Positions 25,845-33,047 of a stretch of 64,000 nucleotides of DNA are shown here, one piece after another. This DNA is from an uncultured Christensenella sp. (GTDB taxonomy: Bacteria > Bacillota > Clostridia > Christensenellales > Borkfalkiaceae), in NCBI GenBank assembly GCA_910577375.1, contig CAJTLT010000001.1:302952-366951 (forward strand), in the 5' to 3' direction. The stretch's first letter is position 1. Each line of letters opens with the position of its first letter. The position numbers were made by a program, and so were the translations under genes. The notes below the pieces were generated by a model, which was not told the origin of the DNA, made no database searches, and saw only the letters and a program-made list of their open reading frames with translations.

Positions 25845-26721
25845 TAAATTCACCTATGTAAATAACTTCCTCTTCAAGCATTATGCCACAATTTTCAAAA
25901 ACTTTACGTTTAACTTCTTTTATAAGATTATAAATATCCGAAGAAGAACAACCTTTATTAATTATAAAATTAGCGTGTTCGCTACTGATTTCGGCAGCTC
26001 CGCAAGACATCCCTTTTAATCCGGCATTATCAATTAATTTACCGGCACTATACCCAGTTGGATTTTTAAAAACACATCCGCAGCTTTTACCAGAAGGAAG
26101 TATCTTTCTAGAATATAATTGTTGTTCAATATTTTTTTTGACTATGTCGCTGTCGGCATTGTTTACTTTGAGATTTATATCTAGCACTAAGCATTTTATG
26201 TCACGCATAATACTATGTTTATTCCCAAATATACACTTTTCACTCAAAAAGTTGCACATCTCTCCGTCATAAATAGTCACATTTGATATATTGTTTTCAA
26301 TATGTCTTTCTCCGATTCCTCCGTTCATACAAGCAAGTCCGCCCATTGATGCAGGAATACCGGCAAGATATTCAAGACCGCTTAATCCTTTTGAAATACA
26401 AAATTTCATTAATTGATTTACAGTCGTACCGCTACCGCAACTTATTATTCCGTCAAAATAATTAATATTGTTTAAAAACTTTGTACATATAACGGCACCG
26501 TTGTACGGTTTGTCAGAAACAAGAACATTTGAACCTTTTCCTAAAATTACAAAATTTTCATAATTTTCTCTGACATAGTCAAATACAACAGTGCTTTCTT
26601 CTTGGTTTTTAGGATAGTATGCAATTTTTGCAGTACCGCCCAATCCATATGTAGTATGCTTGGAAAAACTGAAATTTTCTTTCTTTTCTATTTTGCTTAA
26701 TATTAAACTGTTATCTCGCAA
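25828..26721 (-). CDS. murB: UDP-N-acetylenolpyruvoylglucosamine reductase
   Basis: 297 residues. This FAD enzyme reduces UDP-GlcNAc-enolpyruvate to UDP-MurNAc in peptidoglycan synthesis. Motifs: NFSFSKHTTYGLGG, LGKGSNVLVSD, GLEYLAGIPASMGG, then KSCGCVFKNPTGYSAGKLID with the catalytic Cys (the Ser/Cys proton donor) and a C-terminal acid (LEEEV). The start is TTG at 26721 with AGAGGTGAG just upstream. It heads the murB-PHP-whiA-dnaE run and has its own promoter at 26736-26764. Confidence 0.95.
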   Translation of the reverse strand: MRDNSLILSKIEKKENFSFSKHTTYGLGGTAKIAYYPKNQEESTVVFDYVRENYENFVILGKGSNVLVSDKPYNGAVICTKFLNNINYFDGIISCGSGTTVNQLMKFCISKGLSGLEYLAGIPASMGGLACMNGGIGERHIENNISNVTIYDGEMCNFLSEKCIFGNKHSIMRDIKCLVLDINLKVNNADSDIVKKNIEQQLYSRKILPSGKSCGCVFKNPTGYSAGKLIDNAGLKGMSCGAAEISSEHANFIINKGCSSSDIYNLIKEVKRKVFENCGIMLEEEVIYIGEFNGTYS

Positions 26722-26735
26722 AACTCACCTCTTAT

Positions 26736-26764
26736 ATCATACCATTTTTTTGTGGTGTTTTCAA
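26736..26764 (-). promoter_or_regulatory. Promoter of the murB-PHP-whiA-dnaE operon
   Basis: On the - strand: TTGAAA (26759-26764), 17-bp spacer, TATGAT (26736-26741). The -35 touches the stop codon of the upstream gene. Confidence 0.65.
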
Positions 26765-27703
26765 TTATTTAAACAATTTTTTCAGTTTATTTTCATCGCA
26801 ATTTAAAATTGCATTATCAACTTCTTTTTTTATATCTTCACTTAAAGGCGTTTTAAGTTTATATGTAAATTGCACATCTTCCATTTGAGAAAGTTCGTCA
26901 TCGTATATTTTATTTCCGTCAAAAAATAATCCAAGATTTGAAATTTCATTATTTTCTGAAAGCAAACAATTAATAAATTTTTTCGCATAATTATATTTTT
27001 TTGTCTCTTTTGTAAAGATTGAAATGTTTTGATACAGGTCATTAAATTCTGTTATCGGTTTTAGTTTAAATGCAACTCCACGGCTTTTTAATCTGAAAAT
27101 ATCTCTTTGCGTACCTAAAAGGTATTTGTATTTACCGTTAACTAATTGAACATATGCTCCAGTCGGTTTATCAACCTTTGCATCCTTTAATCCGCAAAAT
27201 ATAGCAGCTGCATAAGATAAATTATCAGTTCCGCCGTTTATTATTGTATTATCTTTTGAGCAGTCAGAAAAATCGGCGTTATCGCTTATACTTAAAATGC
27301 AATATCCGCCGCGACACCAAGTATAATAGGGTGTTTCATCACATATGAAATTTTCAATCCCAAACATACCAGCGCCATAAGAAATAATGTCCGGAATATT
27401 TCCCTCAGAAAGATTAAGTCTTGCCGCATCTGCCGTAAGTGCCGTTACTTTGATATAGCAGCTTTTGTCTTTAAATATGCGGTCTGCAACCTTTTGCAAG
27501 AAATCGGCTCTTGAACCTTTTCCTCCCTCAAAACTGTCGATTTGCCACAATGTCATTACAGTTATATCATCTTCCCCCGACGCATTTTTATTATCAATAG
27601 TTGTTATTATCGGAGCTAATATAAGTATTATCAAACACAAAGCAAAGGCAATTATACGAAATATTTCCTGTATGCTGATTTTTCGTAATTTGAATTTTAA
27701 CAT
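26765..27703 (-). CDS. Membrane-anchored solute-binding-like protein (orphan)
   Basis: 312 residues. Residues 12-38 are a strong hydrophobic helix (IFRIIAFALCLIILILAPII) without a lipobox Cys, so the protein is probably anchored with its C-terminal domain outside. The rest resembles the extracellular solute-binding fold of ABC importers: ITVMTLWQIDSFEGGKGSRADFL after the anchor, then NIPDIISYGAG and a two-lobe pattern. No permease or ATPase gene is near. The family match is moderate. There is no Shine-Dalgarno before the ATG and a TATAAT sits right at it, so the start or expression mode is uncertain. Confidence 0.6.
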   Translation of the reverse strand: MLKFKLRKISIQEIFRIIAFALCLIILILAPIITTIDNKNASGEDDITVMTLWQIDSFEGGKGSRADFLQKVADRIFKDKSCYIKVTALTADAARLNLSEGNIPDIISYGAGMFGIENFICDETPYYTWCRGGYCILSISDNADFSDCSKDNTIINGGTDNLSYAAAIFCGLKDAKVDKPTGAYVQLVNGKYKYLLGTQRDIFRLKSRGVAFKLKPITEFNDLYQNISIFTKETKKYNYAKKFINCLLSENNEISNLGLFFDGNKIYDDELSQMEDVQFTYKLKTPLSEDIKKEVDNAILNCDENKLKKLFK

Positions 27704-27886
27704 ATTATATTGTATTTAACAATACCGTTAAAAATACGTTGGGGAGTATCCAATCGAATACTCCCCCGTCCGCTTATTGAAACACTCTTAAAGTATTTTA
27801 ACAAGCGAACAATATATAATAAAGCGTAACGCTTGTATAAGTAAATTGTGCAATCACAAATTAATTATACGCAAGAAATAAAAAAA
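27704..27886. other. Intergenic region with several inverted repeats
   Basis: It holds GGGGAGTAT (27741-27749) with ATACTCCCC (27758-27766), a 9-bp stem with an 8-base loop; ACAAGCG and CGCTTGT paired over about 25 bases around 27800-27835, the latter containing AAGCGTAACGCTT; and GTATT-TAAC-AATAC at 27712-27725 just before the upstream gene start. No open frame. A small RNA or operators are possible; I assign none. Confidence 0.4.
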
Positions 27887-27912
27887 GCGTGACATAACGC
27901 CGCGCTTTTAAT
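27887..27912 (-). terminator. Terminator after yebC
   Basis: On the - strand AAAAGCG and CGCTTTT pair around a 13-base loop and a T-run follows, within 42 bases of the yebC stop. Confidence 0.65.
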
Positions 27913-27927
27913 ATTTAATATAAAATA

Positions 27928-28662
27928 TTATTCCTCTTCCTCAGGTAATTCAACATTATGATACACATCCTGAACATCATCAAGTTCATTTAACTTATCC
28001 AGCATGCGATTAAAAGTTTCTACCTTTTCCGCATCAAGGGTAATATAATTTTGCGGTATCATTTTAATCTCTGCCTCAAGGAAAGTTACTCCTTTTTCTT
28101 CAAAATATTTTCTGGCTTGAGACCACTTTTCAGGGGCGGTATAAACCTCATAAACATCATCTTCAACAATGTAATCGTCAGCCTCAGCTTCAAGGCAATA
28201 TTCCATCATTGTATCTTCGTCAAGCGCAACCGTTCTTTCTATAACAAAAATACCTTTATTATCAAACATATATGAAACACATCCGGTTTGCCCCATTTGT
28301 CCGCCGCATTTACCCATTGCGGAACGAATATCACCGGCAGTACGGTTTACGTTATCAGTAAGAGTCTTTATAATTACCGCAGAACCTGCTACGCCGTAGC
28401 CTTCGTAAGTAAGTTCTTTATAATCTTTGTCGCCAAGTTCACCAGCAGCTTTTGCAATCGAACGTTTTATATTCTCGTTAGGCATATTTGCGGCTTTTGC
28501 TTTAGCTATAACGTCCGCAAGTTTTGAGTTAGTATCCGGATTAGGATTGCCCTTAGCGGCAACGGCAAGTTCTCTGCCTATTTTCGTAAATACAGCGGCG
28601 CGGGCAGCATCCGTTTTACCCTTTTTTGCCTGTATATTGTGCCATTTCGAATGTCCTGACAT
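27928..28662 (-). CDS. yebC: YebC/PmpR (TACO1) family protein
   Basis: 244 residues with the family start MSGHSKWHNIQAKKGKTDAAR and the blocks NMPNENIKRSI and YEGYG. Members were long annotated as transcription regulators; more recent work links them to translation through proline-rich or stalling stretches. Cytosolic. The ATG has AGAGGTAAT upstream. It follows the rRNA methyltransferase gene by 7 bases on the same strand. The acidic C-terminus (NVELPEEEE) is usual. Confidence 0.94.
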   Translation of the reverse strand: MSGHSKWHNIQAKKGKTDAARAAVFTKIGRELAVAAKGNPNPDTNSKLADVIAKAKAANMPNENIKRSIAKAAGELGDKDYKELTYEGYGVAGSAVIIKTLTDNVNRTAGDIRSAMGKCGGQMGQTGCVSYMFDNKGIFVIERTVALDEDTMMEYCLEAEADDYIVEDDVYEVYTAPEKWSQARKYFEEKGVTFLEAEIKMIPQNYITLDAEKVETFNRMLDKLNELDDVQDVYHNVELPEEEE

Positions 28663-28669
28663 TATATTA

Positions 28670-29398
28670 TTACCTCTTATTATATTTTAACTGATACATA
28701 GCTATTCCCGCAGAAACAGCCGCATTTAAACTTTCGCAAGATTTATCCATCGGAATTTTAATTTTGTAATCTGCATTATTAATTAGGTCTTGGCTTATAC
28801 CGTTACCCTCATTCCCTATACAGAGACAAAATTTCCCCGGCACAGAAAATTCAAATATATTCTCACCGTTCATATCCGCGCAAACAAGTTTAACTCCACT
28901 TAAAATATTTAAAACTTCTTCGCTTGTTCCCTGATAAATATTAACAAAAAATATTCCGCTCATGCTTGCCCGAACAGCTTTGGGCGCATACGGGTCGGTA
29001 CAATTTATCAAGTAAATATCTTTAATTCCCGCCGCATTTGCAGTTCTTACAATTGTGCCCAAATTTCCGGGGTCTTGTAAGCAATCAAGCAAAATACAAC
29101 TATCTTGCGGAGGTTTTAAATTATTTTGCGGCTTTTTAACAATGGCAAGCACGCCTTGCGGAGTTTTTTCGCTTGATATAGTTTCAAAAACTTTAGTTGA
29201 AACTATCACAGCGTTATTATATTTATCCGCCAAAGATTCCGTACAAACGATATTTTCAATTACACAGCCTGCGACAATACATTCGTTTACCGGTTTTATT
29301 CCCTCAACAAGATACAGCCCTTTTTCTTTGCGGTGTTTTTTTTCGTAAAGTTTGGAAATCTCTTTAATTAACGGATTTGATTTTGAAGTTATTACCAT
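28670..29398 (-). CDS. SpoU/TrmH-family RNA 2'-O-methyltransferase
   Basis: 242 residues from the ATG at 29398. The longer frame begins at a TTG inside the upstream terminator hairpin, so I reject it. An N-terminal substrate-binding domain (SNPLIKEISKLYEKKHRKEKGLYLVEG split at the loop) precedes the knotted SPOUT domain with LLDCLQDPGNLGTIVRTA, KAVRASMSG and the C-terminal CIGNEGNGIS and IPMDKSCESLNAAVS motifs. It should methylate rRNA ribose using SAM; the exact site is not predictable. Being next to rplT is common in Firmicutes. Confidence 0.9.
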   Translation of the reverse strand: MVITSKSNPLIKEISKLYEKKHRKEKGLYLVEGIKPVNECIVAGCVIENIVCTESLADKYNNAVIVSTKVFETISSEKTPQGVLAIVKKPQNNLKPPQDSCILLDCLQDPGNLGTIVRTANAAGIKDIYLINCTDPYAPKAVRASMSGIFFVNIYQGTSEEVLNILSGVKLVCADMNGENIFEFSVPGKFCLCIGNEGNGISQDLINNADYKIKIPMDKSCESLNAAVSAGIAMYQLKYNKR

Positions 29399-29400
29399 AT

Positions 29401-29427
29401 AAAAAATTAAGCCTTTCAAAAAGGCTT
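29401..29427 (-). terminator. Terminator of infC-rpmI-rplT
   Basis: On the - strand AAGCCTTT-TTG-AAAGGCTT is followed by AATTTTTT, 10 bases beyond the rplT stop. Confidence 0.8.
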
Positions 29428-29436
29428 AAAATTTGA

Positions 29437-29787
29437 TTATAATGCCGCCTTAGCCTTTTCCGCAAGTGCGGTAAAAGCGGGCGCGTCATTTACGGCGATT
29501 TCCGCAAGCATTTTTCTGTTGAGATTAATGCCGGCATTTTTGAGTCCGTGCATAAATTTTGAATATGAAAGCCCGTTAAGCCTTGCAGCGGCATTTATAC
29601 GTGCAATCCAAAGACTACGCATATCGCGCTTTCTGAGCCTTCTTCCGATATACGCATAATTCAAAGACTTCATAACAGCTTCGCGTGCGATTCTGTAAGA
29701 CTTGGATTTATTGCCGAAATAGCCTTTTGAAAGGCGGAATATCTTTCTGCGCTTTTTGAGCGCGTTTACACTTCTTTTAATACGCAT
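29437..29787 (-). CDS. rplT: 50S ribosomal protein L20
   Basis: 116 residues, typical length. It binds 23S rRNA early in 50S assembly. The N-terminal basic region (RSVNALKKRRKIFRLSKGY) and YAYIGRRLRKRDMRSLWI are the family signatures. CGGAGGTAAC precedes the ATG. It is the last gene of infC-rpmI-rplT; in Bacillus L20 represses this operon by binding the leader. Confidence 0.98.
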   Translation of the reverse strand: MRIKRSVNALKKRRKIFRLSKGYFGNKSKSYRIAREAVMKSLNYAYIGRRLRKRDMRSLWIARINAAARLNGLSYSKFMHGLKNAGINLNRKMLAEIAVNDAPAFTALAEKAKAAL

Positions 29788-29803
29788 TGTCCGTTACCTC
29801 CGA

Positions 29804-30004
29804 TTAATCCTTATAAGGAATCATTGCTTTTACGTTGAATTCCTGAGCAGTCGAAACAAGCGTAACTTTACGCAAATTTCTTTTTCTCTTTCTGTTTTTA
29901 GTTTCCGCTTTATGGTTCTTACCGCCGTGGGGTCTTTTAACCTTGCCGGTAGAGGTAAGCCAAAAACGCTTTTTTGTGCCGCTATGTGATTTCTGCTTGG
30001 GCAT
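29804..30004 (-). CDS. rpmI: 50S ribosomal protein L35
   Basis: 66 residues from the ATG at 30004 (MPKQKSHSGTKKRFWLTSTG), which matches the family start and has GGAGGATACAAAT before it; the frame continues 5 codons upstream without a binding site. Small basic protein of the large ribosomal subunit. Middle gene of infC-rpmI-rplT. Confidence 0.97.
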   Translation of the reverse strand: MPKQKSHSGTKKRFWLTSTGKVKRPHGGKNHKAETKNRKRKRNLRKVTLVSTAQEFNVKAMIPYKD

Positions 30005-30034
30005 ATTTGTATCCTCCAATAATAAAGTTTATAT

Positions 30035-30559
30035 TTAGTTTTTCTCTTTCACCGGCGAGAGCATCATAGTAATCATTCTCCCCTCGGCAGAAGGTTTTTT
30101 GTCTTGAACAGCTTTTTCGCCAAGCCCCTCGAAGAAGTCCTGCATAACTTTTACGCCTTGATAAGCGCGGGCGTTTTCACGGCCTTTCATTCTTATGGAA
30201 ACTTTGACTTTATTTCCGGCTTCCAGAAATTTAAGACATTGCTTTGTTTTAACGGCAATATCGCCTATATCAATTGTCATAGAAAGGCGGATTTCTTTTA
30301 ATTCCACTATCGTCTGATTTTTTCGGTTTTCTTTTTCTCTTTTTGACTGTTCATATTTAAATTTGGAATAATCCATAATTTTACATACTGGCGGAACAGC
30401 GTTCGGAGAAATTTTTACAAGGTCTAACTCCGCTTCATTAGCAAGCTTTTGGGCCTGAAAACCCGACATTACGCCAAGCATAGCTCCATCCGAACCTATA
30501 ACTCTTACTTCCTTGTCGCGAATAGCCTCATTGACGGAATATAAGTCTTTTATAATCAT
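30035..30559 (-). CDS. infC: Translation initiation factor IF-3
   Basis: 174 residues. The N-domain carries LYSVNEAIRDKEVRVIGSDG (the usual form is NEEIR.REVRLIG), a basic linker FKYEQSKREKENRKNQ follows, and the C-domain has KEIRLSMTIDIGD and VKVSIRMKGRE. It binds 30S subunits and checks start-codon pairing. First gene of the operon, with GAGAGG before the ATG and a leader with a terminator hairpin upstream. Confidence 0.97.
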   Translation of the reverse strand: MIIKDLYSVNEAIRDKEVRVIGSDGAMLGVMSGFQAQKLANEAELDLVKISPNAVPPVCKIMDYSKFKYEQSKREKENRKNQTIVELKEIRLSMTIDIGDIAVKTKQCLKFLEAGNKVKVSIRMKGRENARAYQGVKVMQDFFEGLGEKAVQDKKPSAEGRMITMMLSPVKEKN

Positions 30560-30580
30560 ATACCTCTCGTTTTTTTACCC

Positions 30581-30700
30581 AAAAAATATCGGGTTGCAAT
30601 AAAACAACCCGATATAATGAAAAGATTAAATAATCTTTAAAATCATTATTGTACCGAACAAAAAATCCATACGGTGAAAGGGGTTGCCTTTGCTTTACTC
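30581..30700 (-). promoter_or_regulatory. infC leader with attenuator hairpin (L20-leader type)
   Basis: Between thrS and infC the - strand forms an 11-bp stem, ATATCGGGTTG/CAACCCGATAT (30605-30615 with 30586-30596), followed directly by six T. This is a terminator lying within the leader, 22 bases before infC. In Bacillus the L20 leader makes exactly such a hairpin when L20 is in excess. The upstream folding that would mimic the L20 rRNA site was not worked out. Confidence 0.6.
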
Positions 30701-30742
30701 TTATATATTACCAATAATTTTATGTTTTGTCAAACATTTTAC

Positions 30743-32698
30743 TTAAAAAATTGTCTTTTCGTTATCTTCTTTAATTACTTTTTTAATAAAGCTTTCAATT
30801 TTAACAGTATCTTTAGATTCAACTCCGCGTTTATTAACGTTTACGGTTCCGTCTTCAGCTTCTTTATCGCCTACAACAAGAACATAAGGAACTTTATCCA
30901 TTTTTGCTTCACGGATTTTATAACCAATCTTTTCGTTGCGTTTATCAACTTCGCATCTTATTCCTGCACGCTGCAATTTATCGGCCACTTCTTCCGCGTA
31001 GCTTAAAGTCCTATCCGTGATAGGCAAAATCTTGACTTGTGTAGGACACATCCAAAGCGGAAACGCTCCCGCATATTTTTCAATTAAAAGTGCTAACGTT
31101 CTTTCATAACAGCCGATAGAACTGCGGTGAATTACATAAGGCGTTTGTTTTGTGCCGTCGGCATCAACATAATACATTTCAAAACTCTCACCTGCTGCAA
31201 AATCAATTTGTATGGTAATTAGCGTATCTTCTTTACCGTAAACGTTTCTCGCTTGAATATCAAGCTTAGGCCCGTAAAACGCAGCTTCGTCGTCAGCCTC
31301 AACATAATTAAGTCCTAAATCGTCAAGAATGACTTTCATCATTGCTTCGGTCTTGTTCCATGCTTCATCATTATCTATATACTTATCGGATTTCGACTTG
31401 CCCCTCTTTGAAAAACGGAAAGTTACGTCTTTTCTCATACCAAGCGCGTCAAGAATATAATAAGACAAATCAAGGCAACGTTTGAACTCCTCTTCAATTT
31501 GTTCTTTTGTACAAATTATATGTCCGTCCGACAACGTGAACTGTCTGACCCTGATAAGACCGTGCATTTCACCCGAAGCTTCTTTTCTGAATTCGGTAGC
31601 AGTTTCCGAATAACGGCAAGGCAAATCGCGGTAAGATTTCAAACCGTTTTTAAAAATCTGATACTGAAACGGACAAGTCATAGGGCGCAAAGCCATAATT
31701 TCTTCACCTTTTGCACTTTCTCCCTGTTCGTCCACTTCACCGAGTATAAACATTTTATCGCGGTAATGCGACCAATGTCCGGAAATCTTATAAAGGTCTG
31801 ACTTTGCCATATTCGGGGTCTTTGTTACCATAAACCCGCGTTTTGCTTCCTCATCCTCTACAAAACGCTGCAAAATTTGCAAAATTTTTGCGCCTTTAGG
31901 CATTAAGATAGGCAATCCTTGCCCGACAACGTCGCTTGTCATAAATATTCCGAGGTCGCGGCCAAGCTTATTATGGTCACGCTTTTTAGCTTCCTCTACA
32001 GTTGCAAGATATTCTTCAAGTTGCGCTTTTTTCTCAAAAGCAGTACCGTATATTCTTGTAAGCATCTTATTCTTTTCGTTTCCGCGCCAATATGCACCCG
32101 TCAGCGAAGTAAGTTTAAAAGCTTTTATTTTACCGGTATTGGGAAGATGCGGTCCGCGGCAAAGGTCCGTAAAAGAGCCTTGTTTATAAAACGATATTAT
32201 AGCATCGTCTGGCAAATCGTTGATAAGTTCAATTTTATATTTTTCTCCATACTTTGTCATAAGTTTCAAAGCTTCTTCACGCGAAAGCTCAAACCTTTCT
32301 ATAACCGTTCTGGAATTTATTATTTTCTGCATCTCGGTTTCGATTTTTTCAAAATCGTCCTGAGTGATAGGAGTGTTGAAATCTATATCATAATAAAACC
32401 CGTTATCAATTACAGGTCCGATTGCAAGTTTACATGTAGGAAATATGTTTTTAACAGCTTGGGCAAGAATATGAGCGCACGTATGGCGGTAAACCTCTAA
32501 TCCCTCTTTATCTTTAAGAGTTACTATCTCAAGCGCATCGTTGTCTTTCAATTTAACAGAAAGGTCGCAAAGCTCGCCGTTCACTTTTGCAGCTACCGCC
32601 ATTCTTGCCAAACCTTCGCTGATTTTAGACGCTGCCTGCATACAACTTGCGCCGTTATTTACTTCGATTTTACTGCCGTCTTTTAATACAATATTCAT
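30743..32698 (-). CDS. thrS: Threonyl-tRNA synthetase
   Basis: 651 residues. The N-terminal TGS domain (MNIVLKDGSKIEVNNG) and the editing domain (HTCAHILAQAVKNIFP, with CRGPHLPNTG) precede the class II core with motif 2 (YRDLPCRYSETATEFR) and motif 3 (CYERTLALLIEKY), then an anticodon-binding domain (VKILPITDRTLSYAEEV). It charges tRNA-Thr and clears Ser-tRNA-Thr. GGAGGAATT precedes the ATG. Expression is controlled by a T-box leader. It is divergent from leuS. Confidence 0.98.
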   Translation of the reverse strand: MNIVLKDGSKIEVNNGASCMQAASKISEGLARMAVAAKVNGELCDLSVKLKDNDALEIVTLKDKEGLEVYRHTCAHILAQAVKNIFPTCKLAIGPVIDNGFYYDIDFNTPITQDDFEKIETEMQKIINSRTVIERFELSREEALKLMTKYGEKYKIELINDLPDDAIISFYKQGSFTDLCRGPHLPNTGKIKAFKLTSLTGAYWRGNEKNKMLTRIYGTAFEKKAQLEEYLATVEEAKKRDHNKLGRDLGIFMTSDVVGQGLPILMPKGAKILQILQRFVEDEEAKRGFMVTKTPNMAKSDLYKISGHWSHYRDKMFILGEVDEQGESAKGEEIMALRPMTCPFQYQIFKNGLKSYRDLPCRYSETATEFRKEASGEMHGLIRVRQFTLSDGHIICTKEQIEEEFKRCLDLSYYILDALGMRKDVTFRFSKRGKSKSDKYIDNDEAWNKTEAMMKVILDDLGLNYVEADDEAAFYGPKLDIQARNVYGKEDTLITIQIDFAAGESFEMYYVDADGTKQTPYVIHRSSIGCYERTLALLIEKYAGAFPLWMCPTQVKILPITDRTLSYAEEVADKLQRAGIRCEVDKRNEKIGYKIREAKMDKVPYVLVVGDKEAEDGTVNVNKRGVESKDTVKIESFIKKVIKEDNEKTIF

Positions 32699-32701
32699 AA
32701 T

Positions 32702-32918
32702 TCCTCCAAAAATAAAAAATCCTCAAACGAAAATTCGTTTAAGGACGCAAATTCTTTCGCGCGGTTCCACCTTAATTACCCGCAAAAATAACTGCAGGCC
32801 GCTTTTTAAAATGTTCGGTTACTAAAAAGTGGTTTCCCGTTATCCTTGAAAATTATGCGGTTTCCAGCTGCCCCGCACTCTCTGTGAATTTCTCGGCGGT
32901 ACTTGTCTTTTCCCGAGC
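32702..32918 (-). promoter_or_regulatory. T-box leader controlling thrS
   Basis: The conserved T-box AAGGTGGAACCGCG lies at 32773-32760 on the - strand. Stem I elements are visible upstream: AGTA in ACAAGTACC and the AG bulge ACAGAGAGTG. The specifier region reads GGGAAACCACTTTTTAGT; the two overlapping candidate triplets ACC (32833-32831) and ACT (32830-32828) both encode Thr. Downstream, CCTTAAACGA and TCGTTTGAGG pair as the terminator (32721-32744), followed by six T. Uncharged tRNA-Thr should stabilise the antiterminator and switch thrS on. Confidence 0.93.
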
Positions 32919-32924
32919 AATTTT

Positions 32925-32953
32925 ATATTAATACTTTAAATCGGCTTTGTCAA
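32925..32953 (-). promoter_or_regulatory. Promoter of the T-box/thrS transcript
   Basis: On the - strand: TTGACA (32948-32953), 17-bp spacer, TAATAT (32925-32930). Confidence 0.75.
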
Positions 32954-32984
32954 CAAGTTTCAAAAGCTTTTCAGCTAAAAATAT

Positions 32985-33013
32985 TTGCCATTTTAAGCGG
33001 TATTCTGTATAAT
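32985..33013 (+). promoter_or_regulatory. leuS promoter
   Basis: TTGCCA (32985-32990), 17-bp spacer, TATAAT (33008-33013); about 28 bases of leader with AAGGA before the ATG. No T-box is visible for leuS, which is unusual for a Firmicutes synthetase next to a T-box gene. Confidence 0.7.
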
Positions 33014-33047
33014 TAATAATAATTTCAGCTTTTAAGGATATTTTAAA

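Noticed and set aside
31919..32500. 193-codon frame on the + strand inside thrS
   Set aside because: Antisense to conserved ThrS motifs, with no family match and no start signals.
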